This document shows positions 16,916 to 25,246 of a DNA stretch of 64,000 nt, in pieces. This DNA is from JAIEPT01 sp038217425 (GTDB lineage: Bacteria > Planctomycetota > Planctomycetia > Gemmatales > Gemmataceae): NCBI GenBank assembly GCA_038217425.1, contig JBBQPM010000011.1, forward strand, positions 1 through 64,000, in the 5' to 3' direction. The notes beneath the pieces were generated by a model. The model did not search any database. It saw only the letters and a program-made list of their open reading frames with translations, and was not told the DNA's origin. The translations under genes and the position numbers were made by a program. Position 1 is the first letter of the stretch. Every line of letters starts with the position of its first letter.

Positions 16916-18352
16916 ATGGCTGTAGCGACGCAAACTGCGGGCAAAGTGATTCAGGTTATCGGCTCGACCTTCGATGTCGAGTTTCCCGAAGGCAAACTCC
17001 CCTCGATCTACAACGCCGTCAAGATCGACGAAGAATACAAGGGCATCAAGCTCAAGCTGACCGGCGAAGTCCAGCAGCACCTGGGCGGCAACCGCGTCCG
17101 CTGCGTTGCCCTCGGCTCCACCGACGGTCTCTATCGCGGACTCAAGGCCGTCGATACCGGCGCCCCAGTGCAAGTCCCCGTCGGCATGGAAACGCTGGGA
17201 CGAGTCTTCAATCTCCTGGGCGAACCAATCGACGGTCGCGGCCCGATCGGCGCCAAGGAGGCGCGCTCGATCCATCAGCCGCCGCCGCTGTTCAGCGAGT
17301 TGTCGTCCAAGACCGAACTCTTCGAGACCGGCATCAAGGTCATCGACCTCCTCACGCCTTTGGTTCGCGGCGGTAAGGCGGGCCTGTTCGGCGGCGCCGG
17401 TCTCGGCAAGACCGTTATTCTCACCGAACTCATCGCCCGCATCGCCAGCCAGCACGGCGGTTACTCGGTGTTCGCAGGCGTCGGCGAACGGACCCGCGAA
17501 GGGAACGATCTTTGGCTCGAAATGCAGGAAACGAAGATCGGCTCCACTGATAAGAACGTCATCACGCAAACAGCCATGGTCTTCGGGCAGATGAACGAAC
17601 CGCCCGGCGCCCGCCTCCGCGTCGCCCTCTCCGCTCTCACCATGTGCGAATGGTTCCGCGATACCACCGGCGCCGACACGCTGCTGTTCGTTGATAACAT
17701 CTTCCGCTTCTCGCAGGCCGGTTCCGAAGTGTCGGCCCTCCTGGGCCGTATGCCCAGCGCCGTCGGTTATCAGCCGACCCTCGCCACCGAAATGGGCGAG
17801 TTGCAAGAGCGCATCACCTCGACCACTCGCGGCGCCATCACCTCCGTGCAAGCCGTCTACGTCCCCGCCGACGATCCGACCGACCCGGCGCCCGCCAACG
17901 CCTTCCAGCATCTCGATGCGTTCATCTACCTCGAACGCAAGATCTCGGAAAAGGGCATCTACCCCGCCATCGATCCGCTCGCGTCCAATAGCCGAATTCT
18001 CGATCCGCAGTACATCGGCGAAGAGCACTATCAGGTCGCCCGTCGAGTGCAGCAGATTCTGCAGCGCTACCGCGAACTCCAAGACATCATCGCCATCCTC
18101 GGCGTCGAGGAACTGAGCACGGAGGACAAGCAAGTCGTCAACCGGGCGCGCCGTATCGAGAAGTTCCTGTCGCAGCCGTTCATCGTGGCTCAGTCATTCA
18201 CGGGCAAAGAAGGCAAGGTCGTGCCGATCGCCGAGACGATTCGCAGCTTCAAGGAGCTGTGCGACGGCAAACACGATCACTTGCCCGAGAGCGCGTTCAT
18301 GTACGTCGGCGGCATCGACGAGGCCGTGGAACAGGCGAAGAAGGTTCAGTAA
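16916..18352 (+). CDS. atpD: F1Fo ATP synthase beta subunit
   Basis: This 478-residue catalytic subunit of F1 has the P-loop GGAGLGKT at 159-166, the catalytic Glu in GVGERTREGNDLW (188-200), and the Walker B strand TLLFVDNIFRF. The ATG at 16916 is preceded by GGGAG; an upstream in-frame TTG at 16904 is less likely. All regions look intact, with no frameshift despite the foreign gene upstream. The epsilon gene starts 10 bases after its stop. Confidence 0.97.
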   Translation: MAVATQTAGKVIQVIGSTFDVEFPEGKLPSIYNAVKIDEEYKGIKLKLTGEVQQHLGGNRVRCVALGSTDGLYRGLKAVDTGAPVQVPVGMETLGRVFNLLGEPIDGRGPIGAKEARSIHQPPPLFSELSSKTELFETGIKVIDLLTPLVRGGKAGLFGGAGLGKTVILTELIARIASQHGGYSVFAGVGERTREGNDLWLEMQETKIGSTDKNVITQTAMVFGQMNEPPGARLRVALSALTMCEWFRDTTGADTLLFVDNIFRFSQAGSEVSALLGRMPSAVGYQPTLATEMGELQERITSTTRGAITSVQAVYVPADDPTDPAPANAFQHLDAFIYLERKISEKGIYPAIDPLASNSRILDPQYIGEEHYQVARRVQQILQRYRELQDIIAILGVEELSTEDKQVVNRARRIEKFLSQPFIVAQSFTGKEGKVVPIAETIRSFKELCDGKHDHLPESAFMYVGGIDEAVEQAKKVQ

Positions 18353-18361
18353 GGAGCAGTC

Positions 18362-18805
18362 ATGGCCGAGACAGTAAGCGGACCGCGCGGACAGGTGCAA
18401 TGCGTGGTGGTAACGCCGGAACGAGCGGTGTTGGACCAGACATGCGATTTCGTCGCCCTGCCGATGGCGGACGGCGAGTTAGGCGTCGCCCCGGGCCGAT
18501 TGCCGCTGATCGGCAGACTCGGCGCGGGAGAGTTGCGTCTGGTGAAGGGCGCCGTAACCGAGCGATACTTCGTCGACGGCGGCTTTGTGCAAATCCGCGC
18601 CAACGTGGTGACGGTGCTGACAGCCCGCGCCACCAAGGCGGAGGACATCAAGATCCCCGCGGCCCAGGCGGCGCTCGAAGCTGCTAAAAAGCCGGCGACG
18701 ACGCCCGAAGCGATCGAGGGCAATCTAAAAGCACAGGACCGGGCCCGCGCGCAGATTCGCATCGCCAACAAGGTGGAAGAGAAACTCGCCCCCATTGGGC
18801 ATTAG
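18362..18805 (+). CDS. atpC: F1Fo ATP synthase epsilon subunit
   Basis: This 147-residue protein has the N-terminal beta-sandwich (QCVVVTPERAVLDQTCDFVALP, i.e. QCVVVTPERAVLD then FVALPMADGELGVAPG) typical of epsilon, followed by a C-terminal helical hairpin (about 95-140) that can inhibit ATP hydrolysis in relatives. AAGGAG lies just before the ATG. It is the last gene of the operon and converges on the sialidase gene with only 17 bases between stop codons, leaving no room for a separate terminator. Confidence 0.93.
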   Translation: MAETVSGPRGQVQCVVVTPERAVLDQTCDFVALPMADGELGVAPGRLPLIGRLGAGELRLVKGAVTERYFVDGGFVQIRANVVTVLTARATKAEDIKIPAAQAALEAAKKPATTPEAIEGNLKAQDRARAQIRIANKVEEKLAPIGH

Positions 18806-18822
18806 TTAGGTCGGGCTAGAAA

Positions 18823-19944
18823 TCATTTCTCTGGCAGGCGATCCACCTTCTGGCGGAGGCGGATCTTGTCAGTCGTCGCCTTTCCAGCGCGGACGTCGGC
18901 TTCAGTGAAAGTGGCAAAGAGCACTTCGCCCAGCGGCGTGCGCTGATGGTCGTAAATAACGTAGATCGTGCCGTCGGCCGCCTGCACGCCATCGGGGTAG
19001 GTGACGTGGTCGCGTTCATCGAGCATGAGCCCCCCCAGCCAGGTCTTGCCGTCGTCATCGGAAATGAAAGCCATGAGCTTTTCGCGCCCCACTCGCTCTT
19101 GAAGGAGCCCGTGTCGGATCAGTAGCAGGGATCCGGATTGAAGGCGCCGAAGGAAAAATCGCGTCGTCGAATGCCGCATCGCGATGGATTCGACCGGGGT
19201 CCACGTCTTTCCTCCGTCGCGGGAGATCGTCTCGGCCAAGCCCTGCATGCGCACCATCATCCACAGCGAACCGTCCTTGCGCTCGACGATCATCGGTTCA
19301 TCCGGGCCACGTCGCGCGGGGTCGGGCACGTTCGCGGTGCCTCGCAAGTTAAAGGTCTTTCCTCGATCGGTCGATGCGTAGACGCGAATGCTGTTGTCGG
19401 CCTTCCACACCGAGGCGGTGAGGAGCCAATCGCCGTTCTTGAGCACGGTCGGCTTGTTCAGCAGGATGCCGTCGCCGATGCGGCGCGGCGCGGACCACTG
19501 CGGCTCGGCGGCGTCGGGATTCTCGCACACAATGGCAAATACGCCAAAACGTCCGTCCTGCTGGCCGGCGCTTTGTCCCCAGAAAACCCACAAACGGCCC
19601 TGAGGATCGATCCAGATCGACGCGGACATCGCCCGAGTGCCGGCGCGCGGCAGGATCATGAGCTTCACGTCCGACCAGGTTTTGCCGTCGTCGTCGCTGT
19701 GCCGAAGCACCTGAAAGTTGCGGGTGCTTTCGACATCCCGGCCATACACCGCCCACAACCGCCCTTTCGCAGTACGTTCGATGCCCGCCACCCCTTGGCG
19801 CTTCGTGGAGGGAAGATGCTGCTTCCACGGCGATACGATGATGTGGGCGGGCTCCAGCGCCAGATCGCGACCCGCCGCGGGAGGATCGGCGGGCGCCCGA
19901 AGACCCGTCGAAAGGATCGCGAGTAGGGAGATCGTATATTTCAT
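18823..19944 (-). CDS. Secreted sialidase-like BNR/Asp-box protein
   Basis: The protein has 373 residues. The ATG at 19944 is preceded by the strong site GGAGGTGATC, which decides the start, and gives a signal peptide (MKYTISLLAILSTGLRAPA). Four Asp-boxes are visible: SDDDGKTWSD, STDRGKTFNL, SRDGGKTWTP and SDDDGKTWLG, marking a six-bladed sialidase-type propeller. Exo-alpha-sialidase activity is inferred from fold only; many planctomycete members may act on other acidic glycans. It follows the DUF4838 gene by 32 bases on the same strand and probably belongs to the same operon. Confidence 0.82.
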   Translation of the reverse strand: MKYTISLLAILSTGLRAPADPPAAGRDLALEPAHIIVSPWKQHLPSTKRQGVAGIERTAKGRLWAVYGRDVESTRNFQVLRHSDDDGKTWSDVKLMILPRAGTRAMSASIWIDPQGRLWVFWGQSAGQQDGRFGVFAIVCENPDAAEPQWSAPRRIGDGILLNKPTVLKNGDWLLTASVWKADNSIRVYASTDRGKTFNLRGTANVPDPARRGPDEPMIVERKDGSLWMMVRMQGLAETISRDGGKTWTPVESIAMRHSTTRFFLRRLQSGSLLLIRHGLLQERVGREKLMAFISDDDGKTWLGGLMLDERDHVTYPDGVQAADGTIYVIYDHQRTPLGEVLFATFTEADVRAGKATTDKIRLRQKVDRLPEK

Positions 19945-19976
19945 GGCCAGATCACCTCCAGGATGAATGGATTCGC

Positions 19977-22460
19977 TCAATCGGTCTTCAGTTTGCCGAA
20001 ACGCTGCGGGACGTGCCAGCCAGCCCGAGTCGGTGAGAACGCGTATAGTTCCGGCTGCTTCAGGTTGAGGACGCGAGTCCTACCCACGTTGAAGTACCAG
20101 AGATCTTTTTCGGTCGGCTTTCGCCCCGCCACCCGATGTTTGGGATCCGACGCAGCTTCCGCTTCCCCCACCACCGGAATGCTGACCTTAACCCGCCAAA
20201 AGTCCGGGCCGCGTTCCGTTTTGACCTCCGCCAGCGATTTCCAGTTCGACCCTGGATTGCCATCCGCAATCTTCCCGTCGGGATTGATCTCCAGGTGGTA
20301 GTAGGAGTGCAAAGGCGTTTCGAGCGAGATGACGACATTGTCGCCATTGTGCACGTCGTTGCTGGCGTTGAGGTTCTTCATATCCGGTTCGTGGCAAACG
20401 ATGTCGAAATGGATCGCATCCTCGCCCCAGGTCGCGCGGAACGTCGTTTTCACCGGCGGTTCCTTGCCGAACTTGTTGTCCTTCAGGTGGTAAACCACGG
20501 CTTTGCCGAGATCCGCTCCCACCCCGCAAATCGCCACGGGCGCCTTGGCACGCGCCTCGGCCAGAACCGCTTCCTTTTCGCGAAACTGGGCAATCAACTG
20601 GTCCTTGGGTAGAAGTTCCGAAAGAATGAGCTCGATCCGCTTCCGATAGACCGTATCGCCGGCACCTTGGCGGGCGGTTTCCAGAAATTCGCGCAGACGT
20701 AGTCCGACCGCGAGGGAAACATTCATCGGGTTGCCCCGGCCTCCATTGCGGCTCTGGTCCTTGGTGGCGAGGTTGTGTTCCGCGAAGGTAATGGCTTCCT
20801 TCATGTGCTTCGCCGCCGGCCCGTAGAAGTGCTTGCAGTAATCGTCCAGCACTTGATCGATGTCTTGATCGGCATCCCAAAGGAACCGGGACTGAACGTA
20901 GAGCGTGATGTGCTCGAGTCCCGGCGCCCGCCATTTCCCTTGAGCCTGGCTTTGCTCGCCCGTGTCGCCCAACGAGATGCCCTTGAGCGCCTTCAAATCT
21001 TTCGCCACGCCGTGCGGATGAATGACCGGATACGCGATCGCTTTCTCTTCGCTCCAGATGTGGTAGCGATTGTTCTCCAGCCTAAGAATGTTTCCCGGGG
21101 CGACTTTGCTCTGCCATCGTTTGATCGCTTCCATGTAGTTGGCCCAGTGCTCCGGCTCTTCCATCATGGGCCGGGCGCGATTGGAAATCCAGACCGACAG
21201 GTTCGGGCTGAGTTTCTGAATCGACTTGGGCGGTTCCACGTAGGAGGTGTACGCTCCGCAGGTGACTCGCTTATCGGGATGAGTCGCATGGATCTTGCGA
21301 GCCACTCGATCCGCGAAGCCCCACACGAGCTCGGAAGCCGATTTGCCCGTGCATTGTTCGCACTGGCAGAGTTTCAGACCATCGACGGGCCAAATGTCGG
21401 CGCTGGGCAGATGATACTTGTCGAAAAGGAACCGCAGGTACTGGACGGTTTCCTTCTCCATGCCCTGCGACGTGAAGCAGGGCGTGCCGCGTTCGCGGTG
21501 TTCGGTGTCCCGCTTTCCGCCGATGAGCGCATAATACTCCGGATGGGCTTTTTGCATCGCCGAGTGGCTGTGGACGGCCACCAATCCATGCGGGCCGGCG
21601 TTCGGACCGAGCAATTCGTGGGCACAGTTCATACCCAGGCGACGTGCCCAGATCACGTCGTCGTAGCTGAAGCTGCTGAAGTTGTACCAATTCCACTCGC
21701 GCAGCGGATAATCGGGTTTGACGGTTTGATCGACAGGCCCCACGGCGACGGTCGCGGACTTGGGCACGACCTCGCCGAGTTCGCCCGGCATGAACCAGCG
21801 CACGCCGAGGCTGCGTAGAAATCCGTAAACCGCATTGAGCGAGCCTCCCTCATCCTCGTTCCAGAAGCCTGCGGAAACCCCCTGGTCGCTCTTCCAGATC
21901 GCCTCGAAGTCCTTGCCGTATTTTTCGGCCATCAGAGTTCGGAAATCGGCCGGCCTCCACAGTCCTTTGAATGCCGAGCGAAACGGAAACCCCCAGGCGG
22001 CGTCAGTCTGCCCCTGCGTGTCCTTCGTCCATTGAGCTTCCGCCTTGGGCACTTCGTTCCGCTTCAAGGACCATGGGTAAAGGGAAGGGTCGAAATCGTG
22101 GTCTTTGCCGATCAGCACCAGCCAGTCCGGCCCCGATACCATCCGGTACGCGCCGTATTTCAGATCCTTGTCGGTCACGCCCAGCTTGTCAGTCGCCGGG
22201 CTTCTGCCGACATAGATCTTGACCGGCAGAGTCGCATCTGGACTCGTCACGATCGGCAGGCGAGCGCCGCTCATCTTGTGTATGTGACGCTGCAACTCAA
22301 GAGCGGCGAGCGTCGCCATCCTCGGGCGCTTTTCTGCCGCGATCACGATCTGGGCGCGCGGCATGCCCTCTTTGACGAGCAAGGTGGTCTCCGCAGCGTG
22401 AAGCGAGGGAAGCAGGGCGAATAAGTGGAGGATTATGGGGAGAGAGAGGATGTTTTTCAT
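19977..22460 (-). CDS. Secreted DUF4838 glycan-processing-like protein
   Basis: This protein has about 827 residues with a signal peptide (MKNILSLPIILHLFALLPSLHAAE). Residues about 25-130 resemble the N-terminal domain of alpha-glucuronidase-type hydrolases (LAALELQRHIHKMSGARLP). The middle is the DUF4838 TIM-barrel-like domain, including WPVDGLKLCQCEQC and the acidic ENNRYHIWSEEK region. The last 190 residues form a beta-sandwich like CBM9/DOMON carbohydrate-binding domains (ATWGEDAIHFDIVCHEPD). Enzymatic activity is not established for this family. The reading frame is open up to a GTG at 22538 that overlaps the CotH stop (GTGA), so a longer coupled start is possible; I prefer ATG 22460, preceded by GGTGAG. 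Confidence 0.75.
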   Translation of the reverse strand: MKNILSLPIILHLFALLPSLHAAETTLLVKEGMPRAQIVIAAEKRPRMATLAALELQRHIHKMSGARLPIVTSPDATLPVKIYVGRSPATDKLGVTDKDLKYGAYRMVSGPDWLVLIGKDHDFDPSLYPWSLKRNEVPKAEAQWTKDTQGQTDAAWGFPFRSAFKGLWRPADFRTLMAEKYGKDFEAIWKSDQGVSAGFWNEDEGGSLNAVYGFLRSLGVRWFMPGELGEVVPKSATVAVGPVDQTVKPDYPLREWNWYNFSSFSYDDVIWARRLGMNCAHELLGPNAGPHGLVAVHSHSAMQKAHPEYYALIGGKRDTEHRERGTPCFTSQGMEKETVQYLRFLFDKYHLPSADIWPVDGLKLCQCEQCTGKSASELVWGFADRVARKIHATHPDKRVTCGAYTSYVEPPKSIQKLSPNLSVWISNRARPMMEEPEHWANYMEAIKRWQSKVAPGNILRLENNRYHIWSEEKAIAYPVIHPHGVAKDLKALKGISLGDTGEQSQAQGKWRAPGLEHITLYVQSRFLWDADQDIDQVLDDYCKHFYGPAAKHMKEAITFAEHNLATKDQSRNGGRGNPMNVSLAVGLRLREFLETARQGAGDTVYRKRIELILSELLPKDQLIAQFREKEAVLAEARAKAPVAICGVGADLGKAVVYHLKDNKFGKEPPVKTTFRATWGEDAIHFDIVCHEPDMKNLNASNDVHNGDNVVISLETPLHSYYHLEINPDGKIADGNPGSNWKSLAEVKTERGPDFWRVKVSIPVVGEAEAASDPKHRVAGRKPTEKDLWYFNVGRTRVLNLKQPELYAFSPTRAGWHVPQRFGKLKTD

Positions 22461-22534
22461 GAGTGCTTTTCTCACCATGGTGGACGGAAACTTTGAGTTC
22501 GTCAATTCTTTAACGCTCGCATTCCCCTCGTTCC

Positions 22535-24259
22535 TCACGGCTTCAAGCGAACGAGCTTTAGCGAGGAGGCGTCGAACAAGGCCGTGCCGGCCGCGGCGCG
22601 GAGTTCCGCGATGAGGACGACGGGGGGATTGCCTTGAGGGACTTCGAACGCGTGCTTCAGCAGCTTCCAGTCCGCGTTGCCTACGAGCAAATTCGTACGA
22701 ATTCCACCGGAAGTGCGCAGCCCCGCACCGCTCACCTTTTGGGCCGCATCGGGGCTCGCAATGACGCCCACTGTCTTGACGAGGGCTTGAAATTCGTACT
22801 TACCCTGCGGGAGTACGATCTCTCGCCGCCAGGAGGCGACGCACCGTTTGCTCGGTCCGGTCTTCAACACCAGGGCATTCGTGTTTCCGGGAAGGCTTTG
22901 TCGATCGTGGACGGCATCCGCCGTTTCCTTCGCCTCAATCCATCCCGTCAACAGCAGCTCCCCCTTCTCGTTAAACTTGGGAGGGATCGGCGCCACGTAG
23001 GTCTTCAGGATTCTCTGGATGCCCAGGTAGCGCTGCTTGATCCGCTCCTTGGTCCCCTGCATATTCCCGAGGTAGCCGCGGGCCTGATCCTTGTTCATTG
23101 CCTCGAGCACGGGCTTGAGCCGTTGGCTGACGCCATCGACGACGGGGTTCAATTTTTCGGGGTCGAACAGGGGCGACAACTCTTCCAGTCGCTTTCGGAA
23201 TCGCTGGCGGAACTCCGGGACTTGAATGACCGCCGAGCCCACGATGCCGCCGATCTCGAACAAGGGGAAATTGGCATCGCCAAACATTTGATCCATGCCG
23301 TGGGGGATGAAAATGGCTTTCCCGTCGGCCGCGTTGAAGTAGAGGCGGTAGTTGTTGCGGTTGCGGCAATAGCCGTCCCAATGGCAGGTCAGCATTTCCA
23401 TGGCCGCAAAGCTGAGGAACTGTTCGATGTCGAGCCGTTTTTCGAGTTCCGCCTGTCTCTGTTTCAGATCGGGGATGGCGCAGGCGGCGCGCAGGGCTTT
23501 GAGGTCGGAGTGATCGGCCGGTCCGCTTCCGCTATCCTTCTCGAGAGGTTGGTCGATCTCCCGGCAAAACCCGCCGTCGTAGAGATTGCCCGTCGCCTTG
23601 TCGAAATAGTTGGCGAGGAAGGTCGGGTCGAACCCTTCCTTGAAGACGTAGATTCCAAGATCGCGGTTGTTCAGCCAAACGCGAGCATGGCTGATTCGGG
23701 AGGCCGGGACGCCGGCCTGACGGAACAGATGTCCGGAAACAAGTTCGCACAGCAGCGAACCATCCTGCACGGAATTGTTCAGATGAAACTTGTCGAGCCC
23801 GTGAAACGATTGGCCGCGGTGGAACTTATCCATGTTCAAGGTGAGCGCCGGCCGATCGGTGAGGGGGCGAAAACTCCCGGCCGCCCCCTTCAGCTTGATG
23901 GCGACGTCCGTGAAGTTTGTCTGCTTCTTCTCGCCCATCGTCGTCAATGTTGCGGTCACGTTGCAGCGCACATAAGCGCGATTATTCGCCTGGAGCTTCT
24001 TGTATTGGTCCGGCGGAATCTCGATCCGCATCTCGGGCACCAGGCCCGCCTCGAAAAACGCGGCGCTCGCCTTCGCCGATTTCGATTCGATGCGAAACCT
24101 GGGATCGCTGCCTTTCGGCGGTTGGGCCGCCGTGGAAATGGGCCAATAGATCCCCAGCAATAGCGCCACCCCAACGAAGTGCCCGAATCGCATGCGAGCA
24201 CGAGATTGACGAGTGGAAAGCGGAATAGCGGGCGCTTGCTGTTGCGTTACTTTCGACAT
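22535..24259 (-). CDS. Secreted CotH-like protein kinase
   Basis: This 574-residue protein has an N-terminal export segment (FGHFVGVALLLGIYWPISTAA, near 24-44, written in part). The CotH core follows: IKLKGAAGSFRPLTDRP (in place of the usual RGNSS segment), HLNNSVQDGSLLCE, YVFKEGFD, and the metal-binding FIPHGMDQMFGD. Spore CotH and relatives phosphorylate exported proteins with ATP or related nucleotides; extracellular substrates here are unknown. The C-terminal 130 residues resemble a carbohydrate-binding jelly roll (LFDASSLKLVRLKP end). GGGAG 8 bases upstream supports the ATG at 24259. It heads the CotH, DUF4838, sialidase gene run. Confidence 0.82.
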   Translation of the reverse strand: MSKVTQQQAPAIPLSTRQSRARMRFGHFVGVALLLGIYWPISTAAQPPKGSDPRFRIESKSAKASAAFFEAGLVPEMRIEIPPDQYKKLQANNRAYVRCNVTATLTTMGEKKQTNFTDVAIKLKGAAGSFRPLTDRPALTLNMDKFHRGQSFHGLDKFHLNNSVQDGSLLCELVSGHLFRQAGVPASRISHARVWLNNRDLGIYVFKEGFDPTFLANYFDKATGNLYDGGFCREIDQPLEKDSGSGPADHSDLKALRAACAIPDLKQRQAELEKRLDIEQFLSFAAMEMLTCHWDGYCRNRNNYRLYFNAADGKAIFIPHGMDQMFGDANFPLFEIGGIVGSAVIQVPEFRQRFRKRLEELSPLFDPEKLNPVVDGVSQRLKPVLEAMNKDQARGYLGNMQGTKERIKQRYLGIQRILKTYVAPIPPKFNEKGELLLTGWIEAKETADAVHDRQSLPGNTNALVLKTGPSKRCVASWRREIVLPQGKYEFQALVKTVGVIASPDAAQKVSGAGLRTSGGIRTNLLVGNADWKLLKHAFEVPQGNPPVVLIAELRAAAGTALFDASSLKLVRLKP

Positions 24260-24448
24260 TCTCATCGCTCCCGCAGGAAGATGGGTGCGTATCGTTTCAG
24301 ATCGCGGACTCGTTCGCAAACGTCACTTCGATTGTATCGACTAATCTTACTACCGCGGTGGCGGAGGTTGATTCGCCCATTTTACTAAGGACGATGCGGG
24401 ATAGGGATTCCGCCGCCAGTCGGCCGCGTTCAGATTGGTCGCGCGAAG

Positions 24449-25048
24449 TCACTCAAAGAAATCCATCTGGTCGGCAATTTGGTTGATCTTTCGGAAGTCA
24501 GAAATCGCGAAGCCGATCACTGCGAAGCCCGAAAGATAAATGAAGGCCGCGATTCCCATCATTGAGAAGCATTGGCCCTTGTAATCGTATTGGGCATTGA
24601 GTTGGTAGGGGAAAATGTTGCGATCCGGGAACTTCGCTTTCACCTGCTCGATCATTTTTCTGCTGAGCGGACTCGACCACGTATCCAGATACCCCACAAT
24701 CTCATTGCCGGCAAACCCGGAGGGCACATCCGAAATCAACCAACGATCGCCGACGAGAATCAACAAATATCGAGAGCGCACAACGACGGCGCCCGCTTTC
24801 GTGGCGTTCATGACGATTCCGGTATCGATCGCGTGGTCAAAAGTGAAGGACACCCAGGGATTGGGCAACGACTGCGGGTCCGTAGTTTTATTTACATCCG
24901 CCAGGGTAACCGGAACAGGGCCTTGAATCGCACTCCGAAACCATCGCAGATGGTAGAGCGTCAAACCAACAGCCAACAGAACGATGCCGATTCCAACGAA
25001 CAGACGAAGCCAGGGGTGCCCGCGACGTCCGTTAAATAGATCGAGCAT
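24449..25048 (-). CDS. Membrane protein of unknown function
   Basis: This 199-residue protein has two membrane segments (about 15-35 and 160-182), with a roughly 120-residue domain between them predicted outside the membrane. I do not recognise the family. No clear Shine-Dalgarno precedes the ATG at 25048. It stands alone, about 200 bases after the giant surface-protein gene on the same strand, and could be the last gene of that transcript. Confidence 0.6.
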   Translation of the reverse strand: MLDLFNGRRGHPWLRLFVGIGIVLLAVGLTLYHLRWFRSAIQGPVPVTLADVNKTTDPQSLPNPWVSFTFDHAIDTGIVMNATKAGAVVVRSRYLLILVGDRWLISDVPSGFAGNEIVGYLDTWSSPLSRKMIEQVKAKFPDRNIFPYQLNAQYDYKGQCFSMMGIAAFIYLSGFAVIGFAISDFRKINQIADQMDFFE

Positions 25049-25246
25049 GCGGCATCACACAACGCTTGCGCGTGCGCTTGTCATTTGGCGCCGAATCCCG
25101 CTCGCAGCGCGGTGCTGTCAGCCGAAGCGCCGACCGACTGCCCAAACTCAAGATACCCCTCGTCGCGCCGGACGGACACCCCCGCTGACTCGTCGGCGCC
25201 AATTCAGCGCTCGCACGGGTTCTGCGAGCGCCGAACCGAAGCCGCA

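Noticed and set aside
22634..24163. Plus-strand open frame of 509 codons
   Set aside because: Antisense to the CotH gene, which has clear motifs.
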